Notes: a model not told the origin generated them from the letters alone. A DNA stretch of 64,000 nt from Planctomycetota bacterium (GCA_020831805.1 JAFIFX010000006.1:62001-126000); one strand, 5' to 3'. Numbered from the stretch's first letter, positions 52,197 through 60,980 are shown. Numbers and translations are program-made.

Positions 52197-53158
52197 GCCT
52201 TGCGCACCAGCCGTTCCCGCTCCGGAGCCGTGATGACGCCCTGCACATCGCCGAGCCACCGACGCGCGTCCTGGACATACCCCGCCGTGGGCTTCAGCTC
52301 CGGCACCCGCGCCGACCAGTACCGGTTGAACCGGGCCATCGCCAGCTCCCGCACCAGCTTGGCGGCCATCGACGCCAGCGCGACAGGCAGGTGCGCGTCC
52401 TCGGCCTCTGAATGGAGGATCACCCCGTGCCGCCCGTCGACCTTGTACCGGCTGGCCCGCGCCGACTCCTCCTCCGCCTCGACCGATCCGAACACCCGCC
52501 CGAGCACATGGCCGTACCGGGTCCGCCCGCTCTGCCGGTCCGCCACGACGCGCAGGCACCCGCCATCGCCCGCCGCACCAAGCGCGCCGCGCAGGTGGTG
52601 CTCCAGCCCGGCCTCGACCACCGCCGCCTTGGACCGCCGCTCGGACAGCATCCGGTTGAACCCAGGCTCATCGAACACCATCACGCGCAGGTCCACCAGC
52701 TCGACGCCCGCCTTGTGCATCGCGGCCCGCACGCCCGCGGCGTCGATCCGGAGCAGGTCGGCGGGCGAGCCGCAGGGAAGGCCGCGGGCATCTCCGGCGT
52801 ACCACGGCCCGTCACCCAGTGCCGCGCCGAGCGAATGGAACAGGTCGGCATCCGTCGCCGGGATGCCGCCGTCGCGAGCGCCGAGCAGTGCGAGCACGCC
52901 GCGTTCGAGGTGGGTCAGCGGGTGCCGGGTGACCGAGGAGTTGGCGAGCTTGAGTCGTTTGGAATCGCCGACCGGGACACCGCCCCTGGCGGCTTCCCTG
53001 GGCGTTCGGACGAGCGACGGGGCGAGGCGTTCCCACAGGTCCGGGGCGGGGTCGCCCGGGGACCAGCCCCGGACCCGGAACACGGACAGCCCGACGCACA
53101 GCGGGCCGAGCATGGGTCCGTATCCGGCTTCGTCGATCCCGGCGTAGAGAAGGTCCAC
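52193..53158 (-). CDS. Ribonuclease HII-like protein
   Basis: This is a 321-residue protein. LLYAGIDEAGYGPMLGPLCV matches the RNase HII opening motif (Asp-Glu), VGDSKRLKLAN the DSK motif, RVVADRQSGRTRYGHVL a later Asp, and LPVALASMAAKLVRELAMAR the C-terminal helix. It is longer than RNase HII (about 200-250), with a large middle insert (residues 75-160). It probably belongs to a planctomycete RNase HII/HIII-like group that removes RNA from DNA hybrids. The start GTG 53158 follows AAAGGACC. It is coupled to ribD by a 4-nt overlap. Confidence 0.8.
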   Translation of the reverse strand: MDLLYAGIDEAGYGPMLGPLCVGLSVFRVRGWSPGDPAPDLWERLAPSLVRTPREAARGGVPVGDSKRLKLANSSVTRHPLTHLERGVLALLGARDGGIPATDADLFHSLGAALGDGPWYAGDARGLPCGSPADLLRIDAAGVRAAMHKAGVELVDLRVMVFDEPGFNRMLSERRSKAAVVEAGLEHHLRGALGAAGDGGCLRVVADRQSGRTRYGHVLGRVFGSVEAEEESARASRYKVDGRHGVILHSEAEDAHLPVALASMAAKLVRELAMARFNRYWSARVPELKPTAGYVQDARRWLGDVQGVITAPERERLVRKA

Positions 53159-53374
53159 GGGGTCCTTTCGGGCTGGCGGGGTCCCTCCCGGTACAGGGGG
53201 CGGGACGGGGCCGAGAACATTAGCGGACGGGTCGCAGACGCGACGGGCCGCATAGACGGACGGGCGGGGGATCCGCCCAAAGTAAGTCCCTGTATCCCGG
53301 GCCCGCGGGCGTCGATGCACGGTCTGAGGCCCGACTGCGGGCCGGTGTACCGATCAACACACGAGGAACACACC

Positions 53375-56131
53375 GTGCACGAGAACACACCCGTTCGAAC
53401 CGTGGAGCCCCGTACGCTCCGTCGCCTGTCCCCGCTGGCTGTTGTGCTGGCCGCCGGCCTTGTGGGCGGCTGCGCCAACTCGCCGACCCGCCCGGTCGCC
53501 GACAACTTCAACGACAAGGGCCGCGCCTCCATGGCGACGGCCAGCATCGAGCCGACCCAGGCCAAGGGCCAGTTCACGCCCGAGTCGTTCATCGTTGAAG
53601 GCCACGGCATGAAGCTCGAGCAGCAGTGGGTCAGCGAGGCGCGCATCGGCGCCGCCGAGTTGGAGGCGCGTCGCGCCGCGGCGCAGGCCTACCAGGTCAA
53701 GGCGCTGGCCAACTTCGACGAGTCGGCCGCCGCTGCGGACGCGAAGCTGCAGACCTCGTTCATCGAGCGTGACAGCGGCTACGCGGACGCCGAGCTGACC
53801 CGCAAGACCCATGACGCCCGCCTGTACCACATGGGCCGCCAGATCGAGTCGCGTCAGGTTGAGAAGGACATCGAGTTCCAGCGTCAGGAATCGTTCCTGA
53901 GCGCTTCGGTCAAGGAGTGGCAGGCCGAGGTCGAGCGGATCCGCTCGTCGGCCGAGAACGAGTGGAAGGACTCGCTGGCCGAGCACGACCGCATGATGGC
54001 GACCCGCGCCGCGGTCCAGGAGCGTGGGCAGGCCGAGATCGACCGGATGGTCCGCGCCGCGGACCTGACCGCCGATCGGGCCGAGACGAAGGTCCGCGCC
54101 CTTCGCACCGAGGCCCGCAGCGTGGCCGACCAGACCACCGCGGAGGTCGAGAAGCTCAACAAGCTGATCGAGACGACCCGGATCCAGACCGAGGCGACCG
54201 TCAAGGAGCTGACCGAGCGGGCGCACTCGCTCGACGACCAGCTGGCCAGCCGCATCGCCGAGATGAACGCCGAGGCCACGCTGCTCGAGACGACCGACGC
54301 CGACCAGGAGTACCAGCTCCGCGTCAGCCAGGCCCAGGTCAACTACGAGACCACGCTGGGCGAGGCCGAGGACATGCGTCTGTCCGCCGAGGAGCTCTCG
54401 CAGCAGAACGCCTCGCGCGTGGCGCGGATGACGGCCGAGGCCAACGCCCGGTTCGACTCGTCCCGCTCGTCGTACGAGGAATCGATCAAGGGGATCCACG
54501 CCCACTACAGCAAGCTGATGGCCGATGTGGCCCGTTCGGTGGCCGAGGCGGACCGCGTGGAGCACACGGCCCGCAGCGCGTTCATCAAGGCCGAGATCGA
54601 CGCGCGGACCAACGCGCTGCGTGAGGCCGCCGACCACACCCGCGCCATCGCCAAGAGCGAGGCGGAGAAGATCGAGGCCGAGTCGGTGGCCGAGGCCCGT
54701 CGCCTGCAGGCCCGGTTCGCCAAGGAGTTCGCCGATCAGGCCCGCAAGGGCAGCTTCGCGCTGCCGAGCAAGCTGAACGAGCGCAACCCCGGCGTGAAGA
54801 ACGACGACGCGGCCCCGGAGTTCGCCAAGGCGAGCAAGAAGCCCGAGAACATCCACCCCGAGCACATCGCCACATTCCGGACCGGGCTGGCCAAGGCCAC
54901 CGAGCTCCGCGAGCAGGCGGATGCGTCCCGCCTCGACGCGATGGCGATGCGCGATTCGGAGATGGCCCGGTTCAACGACTGGTGGAACAACAAGCAGGCC
55001 GAGCACCGCTCCACGCTGGCGTCGATCGATGCGTTCCGCCAGAAGGCGGACGCGGATGTCACCCGGCTGATCTCGCGGGCCGACTCGATGATCGCCCGGG
55101 CCGAGACCGAGCGCGGCCGCGCCCTGGTGGAGGCCGAGGCGGACCGCAACGAGGTGTTCGCCCGCATCATGGCGCTGCGGGGCAACTCGCAGACGCTGGA
55201 CAAGAAGAAGGACGCCCAGGTCCGCCAGCTCATGGCGCAGGCGGACGCGACGGCCCGGACCGGCGAGAGCAAGGTCGCTTCGCTGGTGGTCCAGCGCGAC
55301 TCGACGGCCCGGCGCGGCGAGGCCAAGGGGCGCCAGCTTCTGGCCGAGGCCTCGAGCCTCGAGTCCTCGCAGCGTGCGGTGGTGGCCCAGATGGCCGAGG
55401 ACATCAACGCCTCGCGTCAGATCCTGGCCGCCGAGCTGAACCGTCTGGGCCAGGGCGCTGAGAGCTTCCTGACGGTGGCCGAGGCCAACTACCACGAGTC
55501 CCGCGCGTTGGCGGACGCCTTCGAGCGGATCGCGGTGGCGAACACCAGCGAGCTGGCGGCCCGGCATGTGGCCAGCCGTCGCCAGGCGGAAGCCGACATC
55601 GAGTACATGGCGGCGCTGACCTCGGCGAACTCGCTGATCCGCGACGCCGATGTGACCCGGATCTACGCCCGCGCCGACGAGGCCCTGGGCATGGGCCGGG
55701 CGCGTGACATCGCGATCCGCGGCCAGATCGAGGCGGACCAGCAGGTCGCGCTGGCCAGCGTGACCCGGGAGTTCTCGGTGGCTGATGCGCAGGAGACCGG
55801 CGTCCGCGCCCGGTTCGATCAGCGCGTTGCCTCGACGATCGCCAGCCGGAACCGCTCGTACGCGGACATGTATCAGGCCAGCCAGTTCCAGCGTGTCCGC
55901 GCGGAGATGGCCTCGGCCGAGGCCGCCAGCTACGCGGAGCTTTCGGTGGCCGCCCTGCAGCGCCTGAGCGCGACGGCCGAGTCGTTCCGGCAGAACGCGC
56001 AGCGGAACTGGGACAGCCGCCTGGCGATGCCCGGCACGCTGCCCGCGCCGGCCAGCAGCGAGGAGCTGTTCGAGGCGACGACGCCGTCGTTCAGCGCCCC
56101 GCAGTTCGTGGTTGTTCCGACGGGCGACTGA
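53375..56131 (+). CDS. Large alpha-helical (coiled-coil) lipoprotein, unknown function
   Basis: This is a 918-residue protein. A lipoprotein signal (LAVVLAAGLVGGC) gives a membrane-anchored Cys36. From about residue 75 to 890 the sequence is almost free of proline and glycine and rich in Ala, Glu, Arg, Asp and Ser with heptad-like spacing, as in RAETKVRALRTEARSVADQT and RADSMIARAETERGRALVEA. This predicts a very long coiled coil or helical rod. One looser segment near residues 465-500 (LPSKLNERNPGVKNDDAAPE) may be a hinge. There are no cysteines after the lipobox. The start GTG 53375 follows GAGGAAC; a strong terminator follows. I do not recognise a family; a periplasm-spanning structural role is a guess. 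Confidence 0.85.
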   Translation: MHENTPVRTVEPRTLRRLSPLAVVLAAGLVGGCANSPTRPVADNFNDKGRASMATASIEPTQAKGQFTPESFIVEGHGMKLEQQWVSEARIGAAELEARRAAAQAYQVKALANFDESAAAADAKLQTSFIERDSGYADAELTRKTHDARLYHMGRQIESRQVEKDIEFQRQESFLSASVKEWQAEVERIRSSAENEWKDSLAEHDRMMATRAAVQERGQAEIDRMVRAADLTADRAETKVRALRTEARSVADQTTAEVEKLNKLIETTRIQTEATVKELTERAHSLDDQLASRIAEMNAEATLLETTDADQEYQLRVSQAQVNYETTLGEAEDMRLSAEELSQQNASRVARMTAEANARFDSSRSSYEESIKGIHAHYSKLMADVARSVAEADRVEHTARSAFIKAEIDARTNALREAADHTRAIAKSEAEKIEAESVAEARRLQARFAKEFADQARKGSFALPSKLNERNPGVKNDDAAPEFAKASKKPENIHPEHIATFRTGLAKATELREQADASRLDAMAMRDSEMARFNDWWNNKQAEHRSTLASIDAFRQKADADVTRLISRADSMIARAETERGRALVEAEADRNEVFARIMALRGNSQTLDKKKDAQVRQLMAQADATARTGESKVASLVVQRDSTARRGEAKGRQLLAEASSLESSQRAVVAQMAEDINASRQILAAELNRLGQGAESFLTVAEANYHESRALADAFERIAVANTSELAARHVASRRQAEADIEYMAALTSANSLIRDADVTRIYARADEALGMGRARDIAIRGQIEADQQVALASVTREFSVADAQETGVRARFDQRVASTIASRNRSYADMYQASQFQRVRAEMASAEAASYAELSVAALQRLSATAESFRQNAQRNWDSRLAMPGTLPAPASSEELFEATTPSFSAPQFVVVPTGD

Positions 56132-56188
56132 TGCCCGCTGGGGCCCGGCCCGGTGGGCCGGGACACCATGAAACCTTGTGTTGATCAG

Positions 56189-56218
56189 CCGCCCGGGTGA
56201 AAGCCCGGGCGGTTTTTT
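56189..56218 (+). terminator. Terminator of the helical lipoprotein gene
   Basis: CCGCCCGGG, loop TGAAAG, CCCGGGCGG is a perfect 9-bp stem followed by TTTTTT. It lies about 60 nt after the stop codon. Confidence 0.92.
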
Positions 56219-56272
56219 CAGGAAGGCCGGCCGGGAGGCCGCCCCCACCAAGAGGCCAGGCCCCACCAACAG

Positions 56273-56299
56273 AAAAGGGCCGGCGATGGCCGGCCCTTT
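56273..56299 (-). terminator. Terminator downstream of tRNA-Leu
   Basis: On the minus strand AAAGGGCCGGC, a CATC loop and GCCGGCCCTTT form an 11-bp stem, continuing into TTTTCT. It begins 7 nt after the tRNA 3' end. Confidence 0.85.
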
Positions 56300-56306
56300 C
56301 GGGGAG

Positions 56307-56392
56307 TGCGGATGAGAGGGATCGAACCTCCACGGGATTTTACTCCCACTAGGACCTGAACCTAGCGCGTCTGCCAATTCCGCCACATCCGC
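56307..56392 (-). tRNA. tRNA-Leu (anticodon CAG)
   Basis: The 86-nt gene reads GCGGATGTGGCGGAATTGGC at the 5' end. The acceptor stem GCGGATG pairs with CATCCGC next to discriminator A. The anticodon loop TTCAGGT holds CAG, read between stems CTAGG and CCTAG. A long variable arm (GTGGGAGTAAAATCCCGT) marks a class II tRNA, and GGTTCGATCCC is the T loop. The CCA end is not encoded. It has its own promoter upstream and terminator downstream. Confidence 0.95.
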
Positions 56393-56404
56393 GTGGGGGA
56401 GAGA

Positions 56405-56433
56405 ATGATTGGCGGGGTGGGGGCGGATGGCAA
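56405..56433 (-). promoter_or_regulatory. Promoter of tRNA-Leu
   Basis: TTGCCA (56428-56433), 17 nt, AATCAT (56405-56410) on the minus strand, ending 12 nt before the mature tRNA 5' end. No other gene could use it. Confidence 0.55.
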
Positions 56434-56544
56434 GTAGGTCGGGGGGGCAAGGTGAGGGAGGCCGGAGGTTGGCCTTCGCTGGGGACGGAAATGTCCTCGA
56501 CAGGGAAAACCGACTCAATGGCGGCTCAGGCCACCCCCGGAGAC

Positions 56545-57204
56545 TCAGAATCCGAAGGCGTGTCTGAAGATGGCGGCATTGGTACACGCGGGATCAAGGC
56601 GGCTGGTGGGGGTGCCGTACTCATACTCATCGAGGGGTTGGCCGTTATCGGTCACGAAATGGCACAGGCTCCAGCCCTCCGGACCGACACAGCCAAGACC
56701 AAACCAAGCATCTATAAAGGATTCGAACGATGTGGCGAGCACGATGTGCTTCTCTGGCTCTTCGTGATTCAAATAGATGACCGGGGGACGATCTCGGCTC
56801 GCTGCGATGTCTAATGCGATCGCGTCCCCGTTCGGCACTCCCACGAAGCGGAATGCGTGTTCCCACCTGGTGTAGGTCGAGTCAGAATCATCTGGGGACA
56901 AGAAGCCCGTTCTGTCCGCGTTGATGTTGTACAGCGATTCCGTATTGAACTCAAAGTAGCCGTCGGTCGGCTTGTCTGCAACTTGGAGTGGGACAGCGTG
57001 CTCGCTCACGCTCCACCAGAAGTCAATCTGTGCAGCTTCAGAACACAGGAAGTTTTCGACATCGGCCGGAATTATCATGTCGGCTGTCGCGGCCCGGAGG
57101 GCTCCGGCGGTGAAGGGAGGTTTGATTTTGAAGTGGATCGGGCGTGACACATGCGGTGCAAGTGCGGCGGCCCACGCCTCAAGAGTTTGGACATGCTTGG
57201 GCAT
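56545..57204 (-). CDS. SMI1/KNR4 (SUKH) family protein, atypical composition
   Basis: This is a 219-residue protein. DMIIPADVENFLCSEAAQIDFWWS near the N-terminus and FESFIDAWFGLGCVGPEGW near the C-terminus fit the SUKH fold, in which small acidic proteins often serve as immunity proteins against polymorphic toxins. Composition is acidic and aromatic. GC content is clearly lower than in neighbours and codon use is mixed, suggesting recent transfer. ATG 57204 follows AAGGGAATC. It lies between tRNA-Leu and recA with no toxin gene in view, so a stand-alone (orphan) immunity or regulatory role is possible. Confidence 0.65.
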   Translation of the reverse strand: MPKHVQTLEAWAAALAPHVSRPIHFKIKPPFTAGALRAATADMIIPADVENFLCSEAAQIDFWWSVSEHAVPLQVADKPTDGYFEFNTESLYNINADRTGFLSPDDSDSTYTRWEHAFRFVGVPNGDAIALDIAASRDRPPVIYLNHEEPEKHIVLATSFESFIDAWFGLGCVGPEGWSLCHFVTDNGQPLDEYEYGTPTSRLDPACTNAAIFRHAFGF

Positions 57205-57260
57205 CGGGGTGATTCCCTTCGGGCTTTGCCCAAACGGGGGGCTGGAAGCCCCCCGCTCCA

Positions 57261-57290
57261 AGAAAAACGGGGGCGGTCAGGCCCCCGTTT
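57261..57290 (-). terminator. Terminator of recA
   Basis: On the minus strand AAACGGGGGC, a 6-nt loop and GCCCCCGTTT form a 10-bp stem continuing into TTTTTCT. It starts about 10 nt after the recA stop. A second GC hairpin (GGGGGGCTTCCAGCCCCCC) follows nearby. Confidence 0.9.
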
Positions 57291-57300
57291 TCGCTACTCT

Positions 57301-58443
57301 TTACTCGGCGCCGACTTCCTCAAGCTCCTCGGCGGCCTCGGCCTCGACCTCGGCCATGTCCTCGGCGGGGATGAGCCCGGCCTTGGCCGCCGCCTTGGCG
57401 GGCAGGCGGTTGAGGAGGATGGCGTCGCGGATCTCCTTGAACAGGTCGGGGTTCTCGGCGAGGAACTCCTTGGCGCGCTCGCGTCCCTGGCCGAGGCGGA
57501 TCTCGCCGTAGGAATACCAGGCGCCGGACTTCTGGGCGACCTTGTCCTCGACGGCCATGTCGATGAGGTCGCCGGTGGAGGAGATGCCCTCGTTGAACAT
57601 AATGTCGAACTCGGCCTGGCGGAAGGGGGGCGCGACCTTGTTCTTGACGACGCGGGCGCGGGTGCGGTTGCCGGTGGCGATGTCGCCCTCCTTGATCGAG
57701 CCGGTGCGTCGGATGTCGATGCGGACGGAGGCGTAGAACTTGAGGGCGCGGCCGCCGGGGGTGGTTTCGGGGCTGCCGAACATGACGCCGATCTTCTCGC
57801 GGATCTGGTTGATGAAGATGACGGTGCAGTTGGAGCGGGCGATGACGCCGGTGAGCTTGCGCATGGCCTGGGACATCAGGCGGGCCTGGAGGCCGACCTG
57901 GGTGTCGCCCATCTCGCCCTCGATCTCGGCGCGGGGGATGAGGGCGGCGACGGAGTCGATGACGATGACATCGATGGCGTTGGAGCGGACGAGCAGCTCG
58001 CAGATTTCGAGGGCCTGCTCGCCGGTGTCGGGCTGGGAGACGAGCATGTCGTCGATGTTGACACCGATCTTGCGGGCCCAGGAGGGGTCGAGGGCGTGCT
58101 CGGCGTCGATGAAGGCGGCAACGCCGCCGTTTTTCTGGGCGTTGGCGATGACGGTCAGGGCGAGGGTGGTCTTGCCGGAGGATTCCGGGCCGAAGATCTC
58201 GACGATGCGGCCGCGGGGGATGCCCTTGCCGCCCAGCGCCAGATCGAGGGAGAGGGCGCCGGTGGAGATGCCGGGGATGTTGAGGTAGGCCTCCTCGTCG
58301 AGGCGCATGATCGAGCCCTTGCCGAAGGCCTTGTCGATCTGGGCGAGGGCGCGGTCGAGGGCCTGGGCCTTTTCCTTCTCGTTGGGATCGAGACGGGGGC
58401 CGGAGAGAACCTTGGACTCGGTGGAATCAGACTTGCGGGCCAT
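57301..58443 (-). CDS. recA: RecA recombinase
   Basis: This is a 380-residue protein. Walker A is [14 protein letters not shown], and the motif [14 protein letters not shown] is the RecA signature. [20 protein letters not shown] contains Walker B and loop 1. [21 protein letters not shown] contains loop 2. A Glu-rich C-terminal tail ([16 protein letters not shown]) ends it. It carries out strand exchange and SOS co-protease functions. ATG 58443 follows AAAGGTGG. It has a near-consensus promoter. No clear LexA box of the E. coli or Bacillus type was found. Confidence 0.98.
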   Translation of the reverse strand: MARKSDSTESKVLSGPRLDPNEKEKAQALDRALAQIDKAFGKGSIMRLDEEAYLNIPGISTGALSLDLALGGKGIPRGRIVEIFGPESSGKTTLALTVIANAQKNGGVAAFIDAEHALDPSWARKIGVNIDDMLVSQPDTGEQALEICELLVRSNAIDVIVIDSVAALIPRAEIEGEMGDTQVGLQARLMSQAMRKLTGVIARSNCTVIFINQIREKIGVMFGSPETTPGGRALKFYASVRIDIRRTGSIKEGDIATGNRTRARVVKNKVAPPFRQAEFDIMFNEGISSTGDLIDMAVEDKVAQKSGAWYSYGEIRLGQGRERAKEFLAENPDLFKEIRDAILLNRLPAKAAAKAGLIPAEDMAEVEAEAAEELEEVGAE

Positions 58444-58593
58444 GGGTGGGCCACCTTTCTGTTTGCCGTGCGTGGCCGCGGGCGTGTTTCAGCCGTGCGG
58501 GCGCATCGGGGAGCGACGCGGTGCGGGGCCCGCGGGATCCATCCCGGGGGTTGTCCGGCCGGGGGCGGCGTCGCACGCGGGCCCGGCGGGACC

Positions 58594-58622
58594 ACGGTAC
58601 CAGACCCCGAACGGAGTGTCAA
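58594..58622 (-). promoter_or_regulatory. Promoter of recA
   Basis: TTGACA (58617-58622), 17 nt, TACCGT (58594-58599) on the minus strand: a perfect -35 and a good -10. It gives a leader of about 145 nt before the recA ATG. The palindrome GGTACC overlaps the -10. Confidence 0.7.
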
Positions 58623-58734
58623 TGTGCGTGGTCTGTTTGGGGATAAGTTTTTTGAGGACTGGGTACTGGTCCCCAACTACCGGATCCCAAGATGGGAGCA
58701 AGAAGCAGTTTCAATCGATTTTCACGGAGGGTTC

Positions 58735-59007
58735 ATGCGGGCATGGAGGCTGGGAAACAAACTGGGCGGCATGGAAACACGCGAAGAGAACCGAGGAACG
58801 GGCAAGCCATCCGCTGACATGAGGCGGGGGCCTGCGGTACTGATCGCGGTGGTGGTGCTTGCGGCCGTCTTGATCGTGATCTGGGTGGTGAGCGCTCAGG
58901 TCCGCACCGGGCGGGAGGCGCCGGTGTCGGAAACGGTGCCGCAAACCACGGCACCGAGAACCGCGCCCCTGGACGAGGGAACCGGGCCGTTGGACCCGCC
59001 GCCCTGA
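58735..59007 (+). CDS. Small single-pass membrane protein with Pro/Thr-rich tail
   Basis: This is a 90-residue protein with a charged N-terminus, one membrane segment (AVLIAVVVLAAVLIVIWVV) and an outer tail with TVPQTTAPRTAPLDEG ending in PPP. ATG 58735 has CGGAGGG at good spacing; ATG 58771 is an alternative. A similar but shorter protein is encoded 68 bp downstream. The function is unknown. Confidence 0.65.
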   Translation: MRAWRLGNKLGGMETREENRGTGKPSADMRRGPAVLIAVVVLAAVLIVIWVVSAQVRTGREAPVSETVPQTTAPRTAPLDEGTGPLDPPP

Positions 59008-59074
59008 TCGGCGGGTCCCCAGAGGACAGGGGGGGCGCCGAACTCCATGATCCGGCGAAAGGGACGGTGGCGGC

Positions 59075-59278
59075 ATGGACAACCGGAACAAGGGACGACA
59101 GCCGAGGCAGAAAAGCACCCTGTGGATCGCGTTGGGGGTGATCGCGGCGATCTTGTTGTTCGGGTGGCTGTTGAGCAATCAGTTCCGGCAGCGCGCGCCC
59201 GTACCGCCCCCGCCGGGGGCCGGAGCGGATGTGCCACCTCCTCCGACCGGGGACGAGGGGTCGATACCGCCGCCTTGA
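59075..59278 (+). CDS. Small single-pass membrane protein with proline-rich tail
   Basis: This is a 67-residue protein: a basic N-terminus (NRNKGRQPRQK), one membrane segment (LWIALGVIAAILLFGWLL) and a tail with PVPPPPGAGADVPPPP ending SIPPP. Its layout copies the preceding gene, so the two may be diverged duplicates or act together. AAAGGGACGG lies upstream of ATG 59075. The function is unknown. Confidence 0.6.
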   Translation: MDNRNKGRQPRQKSTLWIALGVIAAILLFGWLLSNQFRQRAPVPPPPGAGADVPPPPTGDEGSIPPP

Positions 59279-59327
59279 GCGTGCGGGACCGGATCGGTCA
59301 CATGAATGCACTGCCAGGGTTTGCGGG

Positions 59328-60899
59328 CTAGGGCAGCGTGCGCTCGTAGAACCCGTCCAGATCCCGCTTGAGTTTCTCGAGGCTGGGGCGGTGGGTGTAC
59401 ATCATGTGGCCGGCCTCGTACTCATGGATCTCGATGTTGTCGCGCAGGTTGGGGCGGATCATGAGGTGGTTCATGGTGTACTCGGTGGCGTAGTAGGGCG
59501 TGGCGAGGTCGTGGAAACCGCTGGCGACGAAGACTCGCATGAACGGGAGCTGCTGCATGGTGTTGCGGAGGTCCTCGGCGACATTGGTGTAGCGGTTGAC
59601 GCCGGTGTTGGCGAAGGACCACGGCTGCACGCTGGTGAGGATCTCGTAGGGCAGGTCGCTATTGAAGCGAAGTTCGCGGCGGAGGTAGTCGTTGAGCGAT
59701 TCGGTGTAGATGCTCCTGATAGCGGTCATGGAGGGGTCGAACTCGTAGCGTTCGCCGGCGTCGTCGCGGTCGGCGGCGGTGTAGCGGGCGTCGAGGCGGC
59801 CGACGGTCTGGCCGCGGTCGCGGAGGAGCTCCTTGGGGAAGCGGGGCATGTCGGGGCGGAGGTTGACGCGGCGGACATAGTCGGCGGTCAGGCCGGTGTA
59901 GGCGGCGACACGCTCGGCGATGTCATCCGCCTCGTCGTCGGTGATGGCGCCGCCCTTCATCAGGGCGAGGGTGTAGTCGGTGATGGCGAACTGCTCGACT
60001 TCGCGGAGGAACTCACGCAGGGGGCGACGCTGGAGTTCGGGGCTGAGTTTCTCGTGGTAATGGGCGACGGCGGCGAAGGTGGGCAGGAAGAGGATGTGGG
60101 GCAGGTCGTTGCCGGTATCGAAGCGGATGGTCTGGAAGTTGAGGACGGCGGAGACGAGGATGACGCCGTTGGTGGCGATGCCGTGCGCGTTCTGGAGTTC
60201 GCGCGCCAGGCCGGCGGCGCGGGTGGTGCCGTAGCTCTCGCCGGCGAGGAAGCGGGGTGAGGACCAGCGGTTCTCGCGGCCGAGATAGAGGCGGATGAAC
60301 TCGGCGACGGCGCGGATGTCCTCGCGGACGCCGTGGTAGGCCTTCTCGCTCTTGTCCGGCTCGGCGCGGGAGTAGCCGGTGGAGACGGGGTCGATGAAGA
60401 CGAAGTCGGACTTGTCGAGGAGGGAGAACTCGTTGTTGACGACCTGGTGGGGCGGGGGGCCGGGGTTGCCGAAGTCGTCGATGTGATTGACGCGGCGGGG
60501 ACCGAAGATGCCCAGGTGGAGCCAGACGGAGCTGGAGCCGGGGCCGCCGTTGAAGGAGAAGGTCAGCGGGCGGGTGGCGGGGTCGGGAAAGGTGGGGGTC
60601 TCGCCCTCGGCGGCCGTCTCCGGGTCGAACGGGCCGTCGGTCATGCGGTAGGCGATGTAGAAGACGCGGGCCTCGGTGTCGTACTTGCGGGCGTTGGCGA
60701 GGGGGAGGGTGCCGGCGGTGGCCTGGTAGTGGATGGTCTGGCCGTTGATCTCGGCGGTGTGGTAGGTGACCGAGGGCGTCGCGGGGAAGGGCACGAAGGT
60801 GGCCTGATCGGGGGCCTTGGGGGCGTCCTGGGCCGCGGCGAGGGGCTGAAGGAGGGCGGCGAGGAGGGCGGTCAGGGTCAGGAGGATTCTGGTCTGCAT
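59328..60899 (-). CDS. Secreted S10-family serine carboxypeptidase
   Basis: This is a 523-residue protein with a signal peptide (LLTLTALLAALLQPLAAAQ). The S10 fold is shown by LTFSFNGGPGSSSVWLHLGI (oxyanion hole), the nucleophile Ser in RFLAGESYGTTRAAGLA, the catalytic Asp in VASGFHDLATPYYATEY, and the His in YEAGHMMYTHRP. It trims C-terminal residues from peptides outside the cytoplasm. ATG 60899 has no Shine-Dalgarno; TATCCT is 6 nt upstream. It is convergent with the small membrane protein genes. Confidence 0.93.
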   Translation of the reverse strand: MQTRILLTLTALLAALLQPLAAAQDAPKAPDQATFVPFPATPSVTYHTAEINGQTIHYQATAGTLPLANARKYDTEARVFYIAYRMTDGPFDPETAAEGETPTFPDPATRPLTFSFNGGPGSSSVWLHLGIFGPRRVNHIDDFGNPGPPPHQVVNNEFSLLDKSDFVFIDPVSTGYSRAEPDKSEKAYHGVREDIRAVAEFIRLYLGRENRWSSPRFLAGESYGTTRAAGLARELQNAHGIATNGVILVSAVLNFQTIRFDTGNDLPHILFLPTFAAVAHYHEKLSPELQRRPLREFLREVEQFAITDYTLALMKGGAITDDEADDIAERVAAYTGLTADYVRRVNLRPDMPRFPKELLRDRGQTVGRLDARYTAADRDDAGERYEFDPSMTAIRSIYTESLNDYLRRELRFNSDLPYEILTSVQPWSFANTGVNRYTNVAEDLRNTMQQLPFMRVFVASGFHDLATPYYATEYTMNHLMIRPNLRDNIEIHEYEAGHMMYTHRPSLEKLKRDLDGFYERTLP

Positions 60900-60905
60900 G
60901 GGATC

Positions 60906-60911
60906 AGGATA
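60906..60911 (-). promoter_or_regulatory. -10-like box just before the S10 carboxypeptidase gene (leaderless type)
   Basis: TATCCT, then GATCCC, then ATG on the minus strand. There is no ribosome site between the box and the start. Confidence 0.5.
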
Positions 60912-60951
60912 CCGGGAATCCGTGGAGTGGTGTTGGGGGGGGCGGACAGGT

Positions 60952-60980
60952 TTGCCGGGGACGGGGATGAGGTCTATCGT
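60952..60980 (+). promoter_or_regulatory. Promoter of rpmE
   Basis: TTGCCG (60952-60957), 17 nt, TATCGT (60975-60980). The ATG at 61052 gives a GC-rich leader of about 65 nt containing the palindromic GCCCGGGCGG-type stretch before the ribosome site TTGGAGCG. Confidence 0.5.

Noticed and set aside
53354..56587. 1077-codon minus-strand frame opposite the helical lipoprotein gene
   Set aside because: It would run through tRNA-Leu and two terminators and is Leu/Arg/Gly-rich without motifs. The plus-strand frame has a lipobox, ribosome site and terminator.
56393..57300. Integrated element with attachment sites at tRNA-Leu
   Set aside because: No direct repeat of the tRNA 3' end and no integrase gene were seen nearby; only the single atypical SUKH-type gene suggests transfer.
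58444..58640. LexA/SOS box upstream of recA
   Set aside because: I looked for CTG-N10-CAG and GAAC-N4-GTTC patterns. Only a GGTACC palindrome over the -10 was found, which is not enough to call an operator.
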